From Pseudarthrobacter polychromogenes (GTDB taxonomy: Bacteria; Actinomycetota; Actinomycetes; Actinomycetales; Micrococcaceae), in contig NZ_BMKU01000004.1 of the NCBI RefSeq assembly GCF_014644495.1, positions 1,026-65,025 of the forward strand: DNA of 64,000 bases, given 5' to 3'. This document shows, piece by piece, positions 8,438 to 17,683 of the stretch. Under the pieces are notes generated by a model. That model was not told the origin of the DNA. It saw only the letters and a program-made list of their open reading frames with translations, and searched no databases. Numbering within the stretch: the stretch's first letter is position 1; every line of letters starts with the position of its first letter. The translations under genes and the position numbers were made by a program.

Positions 8438-11375
8438 CTTTGCGGGTCCCTTCGGGGTCAAAAAGTACGGTTTCGGCGACGACGACGTCCACCAGCTGGT
8501 CGCCGGCGGCAGCAGTCAGGGTTTCGCCGATGCGGTTGCGGCCGTTCTTGATCAGGGCCAGGCCAAAGGACCTGCCGAGTGCCGCGCTGTGGTAGCTGGA
8601 GGTGACGAAGCCTTCCATCGGCACCGGCCCGTAGGCAGGGTTGGTGGAACGGCCCTTCTCCACGAGCTGGGTGCCTTCCGGCAACCGCAGCGTCCCGTCC
8701 ACCGGAAGCACGCTCACCAGGTGCTTGCGGTCCTCGCGCTGGCCGTCGGCCCGGGAGTAGGAGCGCTTGCCAATGAAGTCCTTGGCCTTGGAGACGATCC
8801 ATTCCATGCCGGCGTCCTGCGGGGTGACGGTGCCGTCCGTGTCCTGGCCGACGATCGGGTAGCCCTTCTCGGCGCGGAGCACGTGCATGGTTTCGGTGCC
8901 GTACGGGGTGATGTTGAATTCGGCGCCGGCGGCTGCCACGGCCTCCCAGGTGTTCAGCCCGTACCAGGACGGCACGTTGATCTCGTAGGCCAATTCACCG
9001 GAGAAGGAGATCCGGCAGACCCGGGCGCGGACGCCGGAGGCGAGGGTGGTTTCGCGGAAGGTCATGAACGGGAAGGCTTCGGCTTCCAGCCCGCCGTTGG
9101 CGGCCAGTTCCGGTGCCACCTTGGCCAGGACCGCGCGGGATTTGGGCCCGACGACGGCGATGGTGCTCCACTGTTCGGTCACCGAGGTGCAGTGCACGTC
9201 CAGCTCCGGCCATTCGGTCTGCAGCCATTCCTCCAGCCAGTCCAGCACCTTCGCGGCGCCGCCGGTGGTGGTGGTCATGAAGTAGGTGTCGTCGTCGAGG
9301 CGCAGGGTCACGCCGTCGTCGAAGATCATGCCGTCCGCCATGCACATCACGCCGTAGCGGGCCGAACCCGGGGCGAGCTTCTTGAAGGCGTTGGTGTAGA
9401 TCCGGTTGAGGAACTCACCGGCATCCTTGCCGCGGATTTCGATCTTGCCCAGCGTGGTGGCGTCCATGAAGCCCACGGAGTCGCGGACGGCGGCGCATTC
9501 GCGCAGCACCGCAGCGTCCATGTCCTCCCCGGCCTGCGGGTAGTACCAGGGCCGCTTCCACTGCCCGACGTCTTCGAACAGCGCGCCCTTGGCCACGTGC
9601 CACGGGTGGATGGAGGTCTTGCGGGCGGGGTCGAACAGCTCGCCGCGCTGGCGTCCGGCCAGTGCCGCGAAGGCCACTGGCGTGAAGGGTGCGCGGTAGG
9701 TGGTGGTGCCAATGTCGCCGATGCCGCGGGAGGCTTCTCCTGCGGTGCGCAGCGCTGCGGCGATGACGCCGATCGCGTTGACGCCGGAGGTCTTGCCCTG
9801 GTCGTTGGCGGTGCTGATGGAGGTGTACCGCTTGATGTGTTCCACCGAACGCATGCCGGCTCCGGTGGAGCGCAGCACGTCGGCCACCGACTGGTCACGC
9901 TGGAAGTCCACGTAGTGCTGGTGCCAGTCGTCAGGGGTGCCCTGCTCGCCGGGAACCAGCCACAGCTGGCGGGTGGGGGCGGAGGCCTTCGGCTCGGAGA
10001 GCGGTACGGGCGTTGTGCCGGACGCAAAGCCTGCTGCGATGGCCGCCGAAGCCCCGGCGGAGATGCCCTCGGCCAGGCAGTCGGCCAGGTCGAAGCTGCC
10101 GCGGCCCGAGCCGATGGTCTGCTGGTTGGGGACCACGGTGCTCGGCACGAAGGCGGCCAGCTCGTCGTCCCAGCGCAATTTGCCCTGCCGCTGGGAGTGC
10201 AGGTGCACCAGCGGGCTCCAGCCGCCGGAGACAGCCAGCAGGTCGCAGGCGATCTGTTCGACGCCCGAGGTGAGCTCGCCGTCGTCGTTAATGCTGCGGA
10301 CGGTGACGCCGTCCACGCGGCCGTCTGCTGACTGGGAGGACGTGTTGGCCACGGCGCTGCCGATCAGCACCCGGGTGCCGGCTTCGACGGCGGCAGCGGC
10401 CACCGCGGTGAGCTGCGGGCGGGCGTCCACCACGGCGGCCACCTTGACGCCCGCTGCGCGGAGGTCCGCGGCCACGGCGTAGGCGCTGTCATTGGTGGTG
10501 CTGATGACCACGCGCTGGCCGGCGGCCACCCCGTAGCGGTTCAGGTAGCTGCGGACGGCCGAGGCGAGGATGATGCCGGGGCGGTCGTTGTTCTCGAACA
10601 CCAGGGGACGCTCGTGGGCGCCCGGTGCCAGGACAACCTGGTTGGCACGGATGTGCCAAATCCGCTGCCGGGACACTCCGGACGCGGCGGGGGAGGACAG
10701 GTGGTCCGTGCGGTTCTGGACGGCGATCACGTAGTTGGCGTCGTAGGCGCCGAAGGCCGTGGTGCGGTTCAGGACGGTGGACTCGGCACCGGAGACGAGC
10801 TCGGCTTCGACGTCCGCCACCCATTCCAGGGCCGGCTTGCCTTCGATGGTCTCAGCCAGTTCCGATGCCGTTGACCCGGACAGGAGCGAGCCACCCAGTT
10901 CGGGCTGGTCGTCCAGGAGCATCACGCGGGCGCCGGTGCGGACGGCTTCGCGGGCTGCGGCCAGGCCGGCGGGGCCGCCGCCGACCACCAGGACGTCGGT
11001 GTGGACGTACTTCTTGTCGTACTCGGCGCGGTCCTCCTCGGGATCCAGCTTGCCCAGGCCGCTGAGCAGTTCGGCCTTCAGGCCGTCAACCAGGGTGACC
11101 GTGGTGGCGGGGAGCATGGATTCGGCGACGTCGCCGGGGAAGCGGGCGGCGACCTTCACCATCGCGTTGGATTCCTCCACGCCGGCGGACATGATGCCGC
11201 GGGGCCGGTCCTCGTAGAGCGAGTTGCCGGCGTTGATGCGGCCGTTGGCGATCAGGGCCGAGGCGAGGGTGTCGCCGGGGTGGCCCGTGAATTCCTCGCC
11301 GTCCACGGTGAAACGCCAGGAGATGGTGCGGTCGATCCGTCCTCCGGAAGCGAGGCGGGCGTTCTGGGAAGTCAC
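8430..11375 (-). CDS. soxA: Sarcosine oxidase alpha subunit
   Basis: The 981-residue large subunit. An N-terminal ferredoxin-like domain (about 15-60, [13 protein letters not shown]) is followed by a FAD/NAD-binding oxidoreductase domain beginning at [17 protein letters not shown] (about 128-145) and a C-terminal aminomethyltransferase (GcvT) domain from about residue 590 to the end, with [14 protein letters not shown] and [21 protein letters not shown]. The GcvT part is expected to transfer the methyl-derived carbon to tetrahydrofolate. The start overlaps the soxD stop by 4 bp and the stop overlaps soxG. Domain order and length match Corynebacterium/Arthrobacter enzymes. Confidence 0.97.
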   Translation of the reverse strand: MTSQNARLASGGRIDRTISWRFTVDGEEFTGHPGDTLASALIANGRINAGNSLYEDRPRGIMSAGVEESNAMVKVAARFPGDVAESMLPATTVTLVDGLKAELLSGLGKLDPEEDRAEYDKKYVHTDVLVVGGGPAGLAAAREAVRTGARVMLLDDQPELGGSLLSGSTASELAETIEGKPALEWVADVEAELVSGAESTVLNRTTAFGAYDANYVIAVQNRTDHLSSPAASGVSRQRIWHIRANQVVLAPGAHERPLVFENNDRPGIILASAVRSYLNRYGVAAGQRVVISTTNDSAYAVAADLRAAGVKVAAVVDARPQLTAVAAAAVEAGTRVLIGSAVANTSSQSADGRVDGVTVRSINDDGELTSGVEQIACDLLAVSGGWSPLVHLHSQRQGKLRWDDELAAFVPSTVVPNQQTIGSGRGSFDLADCLAEGISAGASAAIAAGFASGTTPVPLSEPKASAPTRQLWLVPGEQGTPDDWHQHYVDFQRDQSVADVLRSTGAGMRSVEHIKRYTSISTANDQGKTSGVNAIGVIAAALRTAGEASRGIGDIGTTTYRAPFTPVAFAALAGRQRGELFDPARKTSIHPWHVAKGALFEDVGQWKRPWYYPQAGEDMDAAVLRECAAVRDSVGFMDATTLGKIEIRGKDAGEFLNRIYTNAFKKLAPGSARYGVMCMADGMIFDDGVTLRLDDDTYFMTTTTGGAAKVLDWLEEWLQTEWPELDVHCTSVTEQWSTIAVVGPKSRAVLAKVAPELAANGGLEAEAFPFMTFRETTLASGVRARVCRISFSGELAYEINVPSWYGLNTWEAVAAAGAEFNITPYGTETMHVLRAEKGYPIVGQDTDGTVTPQDAGMEWIVSKAKDFIGKRSYSRADGQREDRKHLVSVLPVDGTLRLPEGTQLVEKGRSTNPAYGPVPMEGFVTSSYHSAALGRSFGLALIKNGRNRIGETLTAAAGDQLVDVVVAETVLFDPEGTRKDG

Positions 11376-11797
11376 TTGGTTGCTCCTTCCGGGGCGGTGG
11401 TGCTGGCGGGTGTGGTGCCGGTCGTAGCGGTGCTGGTCCCCGAGATGTCCGGTGCGGCGGTCCCGGTGGTGGTGCTGTCAGCGGCGGTGCTGGCGGTGCC
11501 GGTGTCCGGGGTTGTCCGGCCGGCGGCGTCCGGGCGGGGCGTGCCCATCGGGTAGATGGCCTGGATTTCGTAGGTGACGGTGTCGCGGAGCATGTTGAAC
11601 CACTGGCGGCAGCCGGTGCTGTGGAGCCAGCGCTCGGCGAAGGCGCCCTTGGTGTTGTCCCGGTAGAAGAGGAACTCGGCCCACTGGCGGTCGTTCAGCT
11701 CGTTGGGGTTTTTCGGGTAGGGGACGTGGGCCTGGCCGCCGTAGTGGAACTCGGTCTCGTCGCGGGAGCCGCAGTTGGGGCAGGAGATGAGCAGCAT
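11372..11797 (-). CDS. soxD: Sarcosine oxidase delta subunit with Thr/Ala-rich tail
   Basis: The zinc-binding small subunit. Residues 1-95 are the full family core: [21 protein letters not shown] at the start (CPNCG zinc ligands) followed by [18 protein letters not shown] and [17 protein letters not shown]. The protein then continues for about 45 residues of Thr, Ala, Ser, Gly and Pro repeats up to residue 141, whereas typical delta subunits end near 95-100. The tail is low complexity and probably disordered. The stop overlaps the soxA start by 4 bp, so the extension is not a misplaced frame. It lies 37 bp downstream of soxB. Confidence 0.93.
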   Translation of the reverse strand: MLLISCPNCGSRDETEFHYGGQAHVPYPKNPNELNDRQWAEFLFYRDNTKGAFAERWLHSTGCRQWFNMLRDTVTYEIQAIYPMGTPRPDAAGRTTPDTGTASTAADSTTTGTAAPDISGTSTATTGTTPASTTAPEGATK

Positions 11798-11834
11798 GTG
11801 CGTCTTCTTTCTTAAGTGCAGTGTTCGCTGGCGG

Positions 11835-13055
11835 CTAGTGGGCCACGGCGGCGGCGCCGTGTTCGTCGATCAGCGCGCCGGTTTCGAAGCGTTCCAGCGC
11901 AAACGGCTTGTTCAGCTTGTGCGGGGAGCCCGTGGCGATGTTGTGCGCGAACGTGAGGCCTGCCGCGGGGGTGGCCTTGAAGCCGCCGGTGCCCCAGCCG
12001 CAGTTCACGAACATGTTGTCCACCGGGGTGTTGCCCACGATCGGGGAGGCATCCAGCGTGGTGTCCACGATGCCGCCCCAGGTCCGGAGCACGTGGGCCC
12101 GGGCGAAGATGGGGAAGAGCTCGACGGCGGCGGCCATCTGGTGCTCGATCACATGGAAGGAGCCGCGCTGGCCGTAGCCGTTGTAGGAGTCCACGCCGGC
12201 GCCCATGACCAGCTCGCCCTTGTGGGCCTGGGAGACGTAGACGTGCACGTGGTTGGACATGACCACCGTGGGGTGGACCGGCTCGTGCAGTTCGGAGACC
12301 AGGGCCTGCAGCGGGTGGGACTGGATGGGGAGCCGGAAACCGGCCATCTCGGCCAGGACCGAGCTGTGCCCGGCGGCGGCCAGGCCAACCTTTTCGGTGT
12401 TGATGGTGCCGCGGTTGGTCTTGACGCCCACCACGCGGTTGCCGTCCTTGACGAAGCCGGTAACTTCGCAGTTCTGGATGATGTCCACGCCCATTTCGTC
12501 GCACTTGCGGGCGAAAGCCCAGGCAACGTGGTCGTGCTTGGCGATGCCGGCCCGGGGCTGGTAGGTGGCGCCCATGACCGGGTAGCGGATGTTGTCGCTG
12601 ATGTTCAGGATGGGGCAGAGTTCCTTGACCTGCTTGGGGTCCAGCCACTCCGCGTCCACGCCGTTGAGCTTGTTCGCTCCCACGCGCCGCATGCTTTCAC
12701 GGACGTCACCCAGGGTGTGGGCAAGGTTCATCACACCGCGCTGGCTGAACAGGAAGTCGTACTCGAGCTCCTCGGGCAGGATCTCCCAGAGTTTGAGGGC
12801 ATGCTCGTAAATGGCCGCGCTCTCGTCCCAGAGGTAGTTGGAGCGGATGATGGTGGTGTTCCGGGCCATGTTGCCGCCAGCCAGCCAGCCCTTTTCCAGG
12901 ACGGCGATGTTGGTCATGCCGTGGTTCTTGGCCAGGAAGTACGCGGTGGCCAGGCCGTGCCCGCCGCCGCCCACAATCACGGCGTCGTAGGAGGACTTGG
13001 GCTCCGGGTTGCGCCAGAGGAAGTCGGGGTGCTCGGGGAGGAGGTCTGCGCTCAC
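11835..13055 (-). CDS. soxB: Sarcosine oxidase beta subunit
   Basis: The 406-residue flavoprotein of the D-amino-acid-oxidase/glycine oxidase type that carries the site of sarcosine oxidation. An N-terminal dinucleotide-binding motif [21 protein letters not shown] (about 26-46) is followed by [24 protein letters not shown], typical of the beta subunit where FMN is held covalently in known enzymes. The C-terminal region ends with [15 protein letters not shown]. The start is GTG, and its GTGA overlaps the TGA of glyA, so translation is coupled. Gene order glyA-soxB-soxD-soxA-soxG is the usual one for this complex. Confidence 0.96.
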   Translation of the reverse strand: MSADLLPEHPDFLWRNPEPKSSYDAVIVGGGGHGLATAYFLAKNHGMTNIAVLEKGWLAGGNMARNTTIIRSNYLWDESAAIYEHALKLWEILPEELEYDFLFSQRGVMNLAHTLGDVRESMRRVGANKLNGVDAEWLDPKQVKELCPILNISDNIRYPVMGATYQPRAGIAKHDHVAWAFARKCDEMGVDIIQNCEVTGFVKDGNRVVGVKTNRGTINTEKVGLAAAGHSSVLAEMAGFRLPIQSHPLQALVSELHEPVHPTVVMSNHVHVYVSQAHKGELVMGAGVDSYNGYGQRGSFHVIEHQMAAAVELFPIFARAHVLRTWGGIVDTTLDASPIVGNTPVDNMFVNCGWGTGGFKATPAAGLTFAHNIATGSPHKLNKPFALERFETGALIDEHGAAAVAH

Positions 13056-14416
13056 TGGGCTGCTCCAATCAGGTCTGCTTCGAACGCGGCAACTTCCGTG
13101 CCGCCGTCGTTCTGGGAAAGGTGGGGGTAGAGGGGGAACTTTTCCGCCAGGGCGGTAACGCGGGCACGGAGTTCGACGGCGGTGCTGTCGCCCAGGGACG
13201 TGGTCCCGGAGGCGACGCTGCCTGCCGAGGCGATGAGCGCTGCCGCGATAATGTCTGCGACCTCCGTAAATTCCTCGGCGCCGAAGCCACGGGTGGCGAG
13301 GGCGGGCGTACCGATCCGAAGGCCGGAGGACACCATCGGCGGGCGGGGGTCAAAGGGGACGGCGTTGCGGTTCACGGTGATGCCGATGCGGTGCAGGGCG
13401 TCTTCGGCCTGCTGTCCGTCCAGCTCGGAGTTGCGGAGGTCCACGAGGACCAGGTGGACGTCGGTGCCGCCGTTGACCACGGAGATTCCGGCCGCGGCAA
13501 CGTCGTCGCGGAGGAGCCGTTCGGCGAGGAGCTTGGATCCCTCAAGGACGCGCTCCTGGCGTTCCTTGAATTCGGGGGAGGCGGCGAGCTTGAAGGCCAC
13601 GGCCTTGGCGGCGATCACGTGCTCCAGCGGCCCGCCCTGCTGGCCGGGGAACACCGCGCTGTTGATCTTCTTGCCGTACTGCTCCTTGGCAAGGATGACG
13701 CCGCCGCGCGGGCCGCCGAGGGTCTTGTGCGTGGTAGTGGTGACGACGTCGGCGTACGGCACCGGGTTCGGGTGCAGGCCGGCGGCCACCAGGCCTGCGA
13801 AGTGGGCCATGTCCACCATGAGGTACGCGCCCACCAGGTCGGCGATGCGGCGGAACTCGGCGAAGTCCAGCTGGCGGGAGTAGGCGGACCAGCCGGCAAC
13901 GATCAGCTTGGGCCGGTGCTCCAGGGCGAGCGCCTCAACCTCGGCCATATCGATGCGGAGGTCCGATTCGCTCACGTGGTACGGGACCACGTTGTAGAGC
14001 TTGCCGGAGAAGTTGATCTTCATGCCGTGCGTCAGGTGGCCGCCGTGGGCCAGGCTCAGACCCATGATGGTGTCGCCCGGGTTCAGCAGGGCGAACATGG
14101 CGGCAGCGTTGGCCTGCGCGCCGGAGTGCGGCTGGACATTGGCGAATTCTGCGCCGAACAGGGCCTTGACCCGGTCGATGGCGAGTTGCTCCACAACATC
14201 CACGTGCTCGCAGCCGCCGTAGTAGCGCTTGCCCGGGTACCCCTCGGCGTACTTGTTGGTCAGGACCGAGCCCTGGGCCTCCATGACCGCGGACGGGGCA
14301 AAGTTCTCGGAGGCGATCATTTCCAGCGTCGACTGCTGGCGGCCCAGCTCACTGGCAATGGCCTGCTGGACTTCGGGATCGACGACCGAAAGTCGCTCGT
14401 TCAACTGCTCAACCAC
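13052..14416 (-). CDS. glyA: Serine hydroxymethyltransferase
   Basis: A PLP enzyme that interconverts glycine plus methylene-tetrahydrofolate and serine plus tetrahydrofolate. At 454 residues it is slightly longer than usual. The family pattern is clear: [53 protein letters not shown] and the PLP lysine in [14 protein letters not shown]. The start is GTG, chosen because AAGGAG lies 8 bp upstream (14421-14428) and a promoter with an operator lies behind it. As first gene of the operon it uses both products of sarcosine oxidase (glycine and methylene-tetrahydrofolate), so it is probably a dedicated catabolic copy. Confidence 0.96.
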   Translation of the reverse strand: MVEQLNERLSVVDPEVQQAIASELGRQQSTLEMIASENFAPSAVMEAQGSVLTNKYAEGYPGKRYYGGCEHVDVVEQLAIDRVKALFGAEFANVQPHSGAQANAAAMFALLNPGDTIMGLSLAHGGHLTHGMKINFSGKLYNVVPYHVSESDLRIDMAEVEALALEHRPKLIVAGWSAYSRQLDFAEFRRIADLVGAYLMVDMAHFAGLVAAGLHPNPVPYADVVTTTTHKTLGGPRGGVILAKEQYGKKINSAVFPGQQGGPLEHVIAAKAVAFKLAASPEFKERQERVLEGSKLLAERLLRDDVAAAGISVVNGGTDVHLVLVDLRNSELDGQQAEDALHRIGITVNRNAVPFDPRPPMVSSGLRIGTPALATRGFGAEEFTEVADIIAAALIASAGSVASGTTSLGDSTAVELRARVTALAEKFPLYPHLSQNDGGTEVAAFEADLIGAAQ

Positions 14417-14442
14417 GGATGCTCCTTTGAAATACCACTTGC

Positions 14443-14481
14443 TTACTAACTGATATATCAGTGTGAGGTCAATGGTATGAT
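14443..14481. promoter_or_regulatory. glyA/gntR divergent promoter with palindromic operator
   Basis: ACTGATATATCAGT (14449-14462) is a perfect 14-bp palindrome. On the minus strand it lies in the spacer between a -35-like TTGACC (14472-14467) and a -10-like TAGTAA (14448-14443), with an 18-bp spacer, driving glyA. On the plus strand TATGAT (14476-14481) is a good -10 for gntR, with the palindrome near its -35 position. One bound dimer could therefore control both promoters; the GntR protein next door is the obvious candidate. Confidence 0.65.
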
Positions 14482-14572
14482 CGGGATCACAGCAGAGTCA
14501 ATAGCTGGACGAAAGTGACGCGAAGCCCGGCACGGGCAGCCTCGTCACGTCAGCGAAGAACGGAGCGGCGCG

Positions 14573-15244
14573 TTGAATGCACTTCTTGCCCTGCCTCAGG
14601 CGGAGGACGAGGCACCGTCCCAGGCGGAGGCCGCCTACCGGCAGCTGCGGGACAAACTGATCATGCTGGAAATCCGCCCGGGCGAGCCGATCAACGAGGG
14701 CCAGGTGGCGGTTGAACTCGGGCTCGGGCGCACCCCCGTGCGGGAGGCCATCAAGCGCCTGGAGGTTGACCATCTGGTCATCTCCTATGCGCGCCGTGGC
14801 ACCTTCGCCACGAATGTGGACTTCACGGAGCTGGCGGATGTCTCGGAAATCCGGGAACTCCTGGAACCGCTGGCCGCACGCCGGGCGGCCAAAAGGGCCA
14901 GTGAAAGCATGCGCCGCGAACTGCTGCAGGTGGCCGATGCCATCGCGGAGCTGGGGCCTGGCCAGGCCGAATCGCGCGAACTCATGCGCTATGACCTGAT
15001 GGTGCACCGGCTGATCTACAAGGCGGCCGCCAACCCGCACCTGGAAAGCACCCTGATCCGCTACGACAACCTGGCCACCCGCATCTGGTGCGTGGTGCTG
15101 GATAAGGTGCCGTCTGTCAGCGGCCACATCACCGAGCATGTGGACCTGCTCAAGGCGGTGGCCGCCGGCGACGCCGACAAAGCCGCCGAGCTCGCCCTGC
15201 ACCACGTCACGAGCTTCGAGGAAACCATCCGTAAGGTGCTGTAG
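14573..15244 (+). CDS. GntR family (FCD domain) transcriptional regulator
   Basis: A 223-residue regulator. The N-terminal winged helix (about 18-85) shows AYRQLRDKLIMLEIRPGEPINEGQVAVELGLGRTPVREAIKRLE split across typical GntR helices, with RTPVREAI as recognition element. The C-terminal FCD effector domain (about 95-215) contains ELLEPLAARRAAKRA, YDLMVHRLIYKAAANPHLE with metal-ligand-like Asp and His, and HITEHVDLLKAV. The start appears to be TTG, with GGAG about 10 bp upstream. It is divergent from the glyA-sox operon across a palindromic operator, so it probably responds to sarcosine, glycine, serine or a related metabolite. A pair of 32-bp repeats follows 8 nt after the stop. Confidence 0.88.
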   Translation: MNALLALPQAEDEAPSQAEAAYRQLRDKLIMLEIRPGEPINEGQVAVELGLGRTPVREAIKRLEVDHLVISYARRGTFATNVDFTELADVSEIRELLEPLAARRAAKRASESMRRELLQVADAIAELGPGQAESRELMRYDLMVHRLIYKAAANPHLESTLIRYDNLATRIWCVVLDKVPSVSGHITEHVDLLKAVAAGDADKAAELALHHVTSFEETIRKVL

Positions 15245-15252
15245 CCCCCGGG

Positions 15253-15316
15253 GACGCTCTCTCACTTACTGTCGGTTTTACCGCGACCCTCTCGCACTCT
15301 TAAAAGGATGGAAGAA
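15253..15316 (+). repeat. Array 3 of the 32-bp repeat, 3' of the GntR gene
   Basis: Two units start at 15253 (GACGCTCTCTCACTTACTG) and 15285 (GACCCTCTCGCACTCTTAA), exactly 32 bp apart, beginning 8 nt after the gntR stop and in its sense direction. The second runs into the leader of the MFS gene. Confidence 0.8.
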
Positions 15317-15323
15317 CGCAACG

Positions 15324-16529
15324 ATGCCCGCTGCCACCCGGAATGCACAGGACCGCACTGCCAGGTTCGGCTTCGCTTTCATCGGCGTCCTGCTCATTGC
15401 AGTCAACCTTCGGGTGTCCTTTGTCAGCGTGGGGCCGGTCCTGTCCAACATCAGCTCCGACCTGGGCCTGTCCAGCGCTGCAGCGGGGTTCCTGACGGGC
15501 CTTCCGCTCATTGCTTTTGCCGTCTTCTCACCCGTGGCGCCCGGCTTCGCTTCCCGCCTGGGCCTCGACCGTGCGCTGTGGATGTCGCTGCTGTTCCTGG
15601 CCTCGGGCATTGCGCTCCGCTCCTTGCCTGTCCCCGGATTCATCTGGGTAGGCACAGCACTCATTGGCCTCGCGATCGCGTTCCTCAATGTCCTGGTCCC
15701 CTCCCTGGTCAAGCGTGACTTTCCCACGAGGGTCAGCCAGCTCACCGGAAGCTACACCGCCACCCAGGCTGCTTTCGCCGCCATGGGGGCCGCCGTCGTC
15801 GTACCCGTTGCCCAGACTTCCACCGCCGGATGGCGGCTTGCCCTCGGTATCTGGGTGGGACTTGCCCTCATCGCCATGGCAGTGCTCCTGCCCTGGCTGC
15901 GACGGCACAGCTCCGGCACCATGAATACCGCCACGCCGGAAGCCTCCCACCAGTCGCCTTGGACCTCGGCCCTGGGCTGGCAGGTGACCATTTTCATGGG
16001 GCTGCAGTCGATAGCCTTCTACGTCCTGATGGCGTGGCTGCCTACCATCGAACAAAGCCGCGGGGTCCCGGCGACTACCGCCGGCATTCACCTGTCTGTC
16101 TTCCTGCTGGTCAGCGTCTTCGCCAGCCTTGTGGCAGGGGGCATCCTTCACCGCGGTTCGGACCAGCAGCTCGTTTCCTTCGCCAGCGGCGCGGTGATGG
16201 TTGTGACGTTCCTGGGCCTGGCGCTCGCGCCGGACCTCATCCTGCTGTGGGTCCTCCTGGGGGCAATCGGGTGCGGAAGCCTCATCGTCATTGCCCTGTC
16301 GCTGTTCAGCCTCCGGACCGTGAACTATCCGCAGGCGGCCTCATTGTCCGGCATGGCGCAGTCGGTGGGCTACGGCCTGGCTGCTGCGGGGCCGGTGATG
16401 TTCGGTGCCCTTCGCGATCTGAGCGGAGACTGGACGCTTCCGCTCCTGGTGACCGCGGGCATCATGGCGGTCCTTGCCGTGACGGGTGTGCTCGCGGGGC
16501 GGAACCGGGTGATCAGCGCACCGGCATGA
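15324..16529 (+). CDS. CynX/NimT-like MFS transporter
   Basis: A 401-residue major facilitator with hydrophobic helices throughout. The first helix runs FAFIGVLLIAVNLRVSFVSV, followed by VGPVLSNISSDLGLSSAAAGFLTGLP, the characteristic opening of the CynX/NimT (cyanate, 2-nitroimidazole, YycB-like) branch. I start at 15324 (MPAATRNAQD), where GGAAG lies upstream; the frame stays open further upstream into gntR, but that would overlap another gene. It may be cotranscribed with gntR through the repeat pair. The substrate is not evident; export or uptake of a small organic ion is all that can be said. Confidence 0.82.
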   Translation: MPAATRNAQDRTARFGFAFIGVLLIAVNLRVSFVSVGPVLSNISSDLGLSSAAAGFLTGLPLIAFAVFSPVAPGFASRLGLDRALWMSLLFLASGIALRSLPVPGFIWVGTALIGLAIAFLNVLVPSLVKRDFPTRVSQLTGSYTATQAAFAAMGAAVVVPVAQTSTAGWRLALGIWVGLALIAMAVLLPWLRRHSSGTMNTATPEASHQSPWTSALGWQVTIFMGLQSIAFYVLMAWLPTIEQSRGVPATTAGIHLSVFLLVSVFASLVAGGILHRGSDQQLVSFASGAVMVVTFLGLALAPDLILLWVLLGAIGCGSLIVIALSLFSLRTVNYPQAASLSGMAQSVGYGLAAAGPVMFGALRDLSGDWTLPLLVTAGIMAVLAVTGVLAGRNRVISAPA

Positions 16530-16556
16530 CCACCCGCCGTCGTACTTCTATCCAGG

Positions 16557-17645
16557 TCAGGCCCGCGCCTGCGCCTTTACCGAGGTCCGTTCCACCGCGG
16601 GGCAGTTGATCTTGGCCACCCCGCCCGAGCCGGTTCCGGGTGCAGTATCGAGCCCGAGGAGCATCCGCACACCCGCCGCGCCCAGTTCGTAGTGGGGGAG
16701 GGACACCGTGGACAGCGGGGGCCGCAGGTGGGCGGCAATGACCTCCTGGTTGTCGAACCCCACCACGGCCATGTCGTCGGGGATGGACAGGCCGTGCTCG
16801 CGCAGGCCGTCGTAGAGGCCCATGGCCATCCGGTCGTTGTAGCAGTAAACCGCGGTCACGCCACGCGTCAGGAGATCGGAGGTGGCCCCGTAGCCTCCCT
16901 CCTGGTCCGGATAGGCTTCCAGCACCAGCTCGGGATCAAACGGGATACCGGCCTTCTCCAGTGCTTCCCGGTACCCCCGGAGCCGTCCGTCCTTGGCCGG
17001 CGCCGGAATGGTGGCGTTGATGAAGGCGATCTTCCGGTGCCCGTGCCCCAGCAGGATGTCCGTGGCTGAGCGGCCGCCCTGCACCTCGTCGGGCACCACG
17101 GCCCGGGTGCCCGGCTCGTTGGAGAAACAGTTGACCAGGACAAAGTCGGCTTCCCGGAGCTGCACCGGAATGTCCGTCTGGCGGTGGAACCACGTGGAGT
17201 AGAGGATGCCGCGGACCTTGTATTCGAGCATCATCTGGATGGCGTCCTGCTCAAGCTCGCCGTTGCCTTCGGTGTTGGCGATGAGGAGGGCGTAGCCGTG
17301 CTTCCACGCCTCGTCCTGGGCTCCGTGGATGATCTGGCCGGCGAAGGGAGTGGTGGCAACGCCGTCCGCCACCAGCCCGATGAACCGGGACGTGCCGCTG
17401 ACCAGGGTTTTTGCCATCGCGTTGGGCCGGTAGCCCAGGGTCCGGATGGCGTCCTGCACCCGCCGGCGGGTTTCCTCGGCGATCCGGGCGGCCTTCTTCT
17501 TGTTGACCACGAGCGACACTGTTGCTGTGGAAACACCGGCTACTTCCGCCACGTCGCGAAGGGTGACGGGGTGCACGCGCTCCGGGGTTTTCGGCGCCCT
17601 GCCGGCAGGTGCCGGCGCCTCCGCACCATTCTCCATTGAACTCAT
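16557..17645 (-). CDS. LacI family regulator of the levan/fructan locus
   Basis: A 362-residue LacI/GalR repressor. The N-terminal helix-turn-helix (about 25-75) reads VTLRDVAEVAGVSTATVSLVVN with the hinge RPNAMAKTLVSG, then a periplasmic-binding-protein-like effector domain (SRFIGLVADGVATTPFAGQII, VYCYNDRMAMGLYDGL, DDMAVVGFDNQEV). I start at 17645 (MSSMENG) because AAGGAGGG lies just upstream; an in-frame ATG at 17687 would overlap the ABC permease gene and lacks such a site. It is the last gene of the transporter cluster. Four LacI-type operators between the two GH32 genes (22411-22578) are its likely targets. Confidence 0.9.
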   Translation of the reverse strand: MSSMENGAEAPAPAGRAPKTPERVHPVTLRDVAEVAGVSTATVSLVVNKKKAARIAEETRRRVQDAIRTLGYRPNAMAKTLVSGTSRFIGLVADGVATTPFAGQIIHGAQDEAWKHGYALLIANTEGNGELEQDAIQMMLEYKVRGILYSTWFHRQTDIPVQLREADFVLVNCFSNEPGTRAVVPDEVQGGRSATDILLGHGHRKIAFINATIPAPAKDGRLRGYREALEKAGIPFDPELVLEAYPDQEGGYGATSDLLTRGVTAVYCYNDRMAMGLYDGLREHGLSIPDDMAVVGFDNQEVIAAHLRPPLSTVSLPHYELGAAGVRMLLGLDTAPGTGSGGVAKINCPAVERTSVKAQARA

Positions 17646-17683
17646 CTGCCCTCCTTGAGGAGTATATCCATCCGCTGTTGCCG

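Noticed and set aside
8589..10331. Plus-strand open frame of 580 codons opposite soxA
   Set aside because: It lies fully inside soxA on the other strand and has no recognisable motif.
14417..14572. Glycine riboswitch before glyA
   Set aside because: The leader after the predicted promoter is too short for an aptamer; a protein operator explains the palindrome better.
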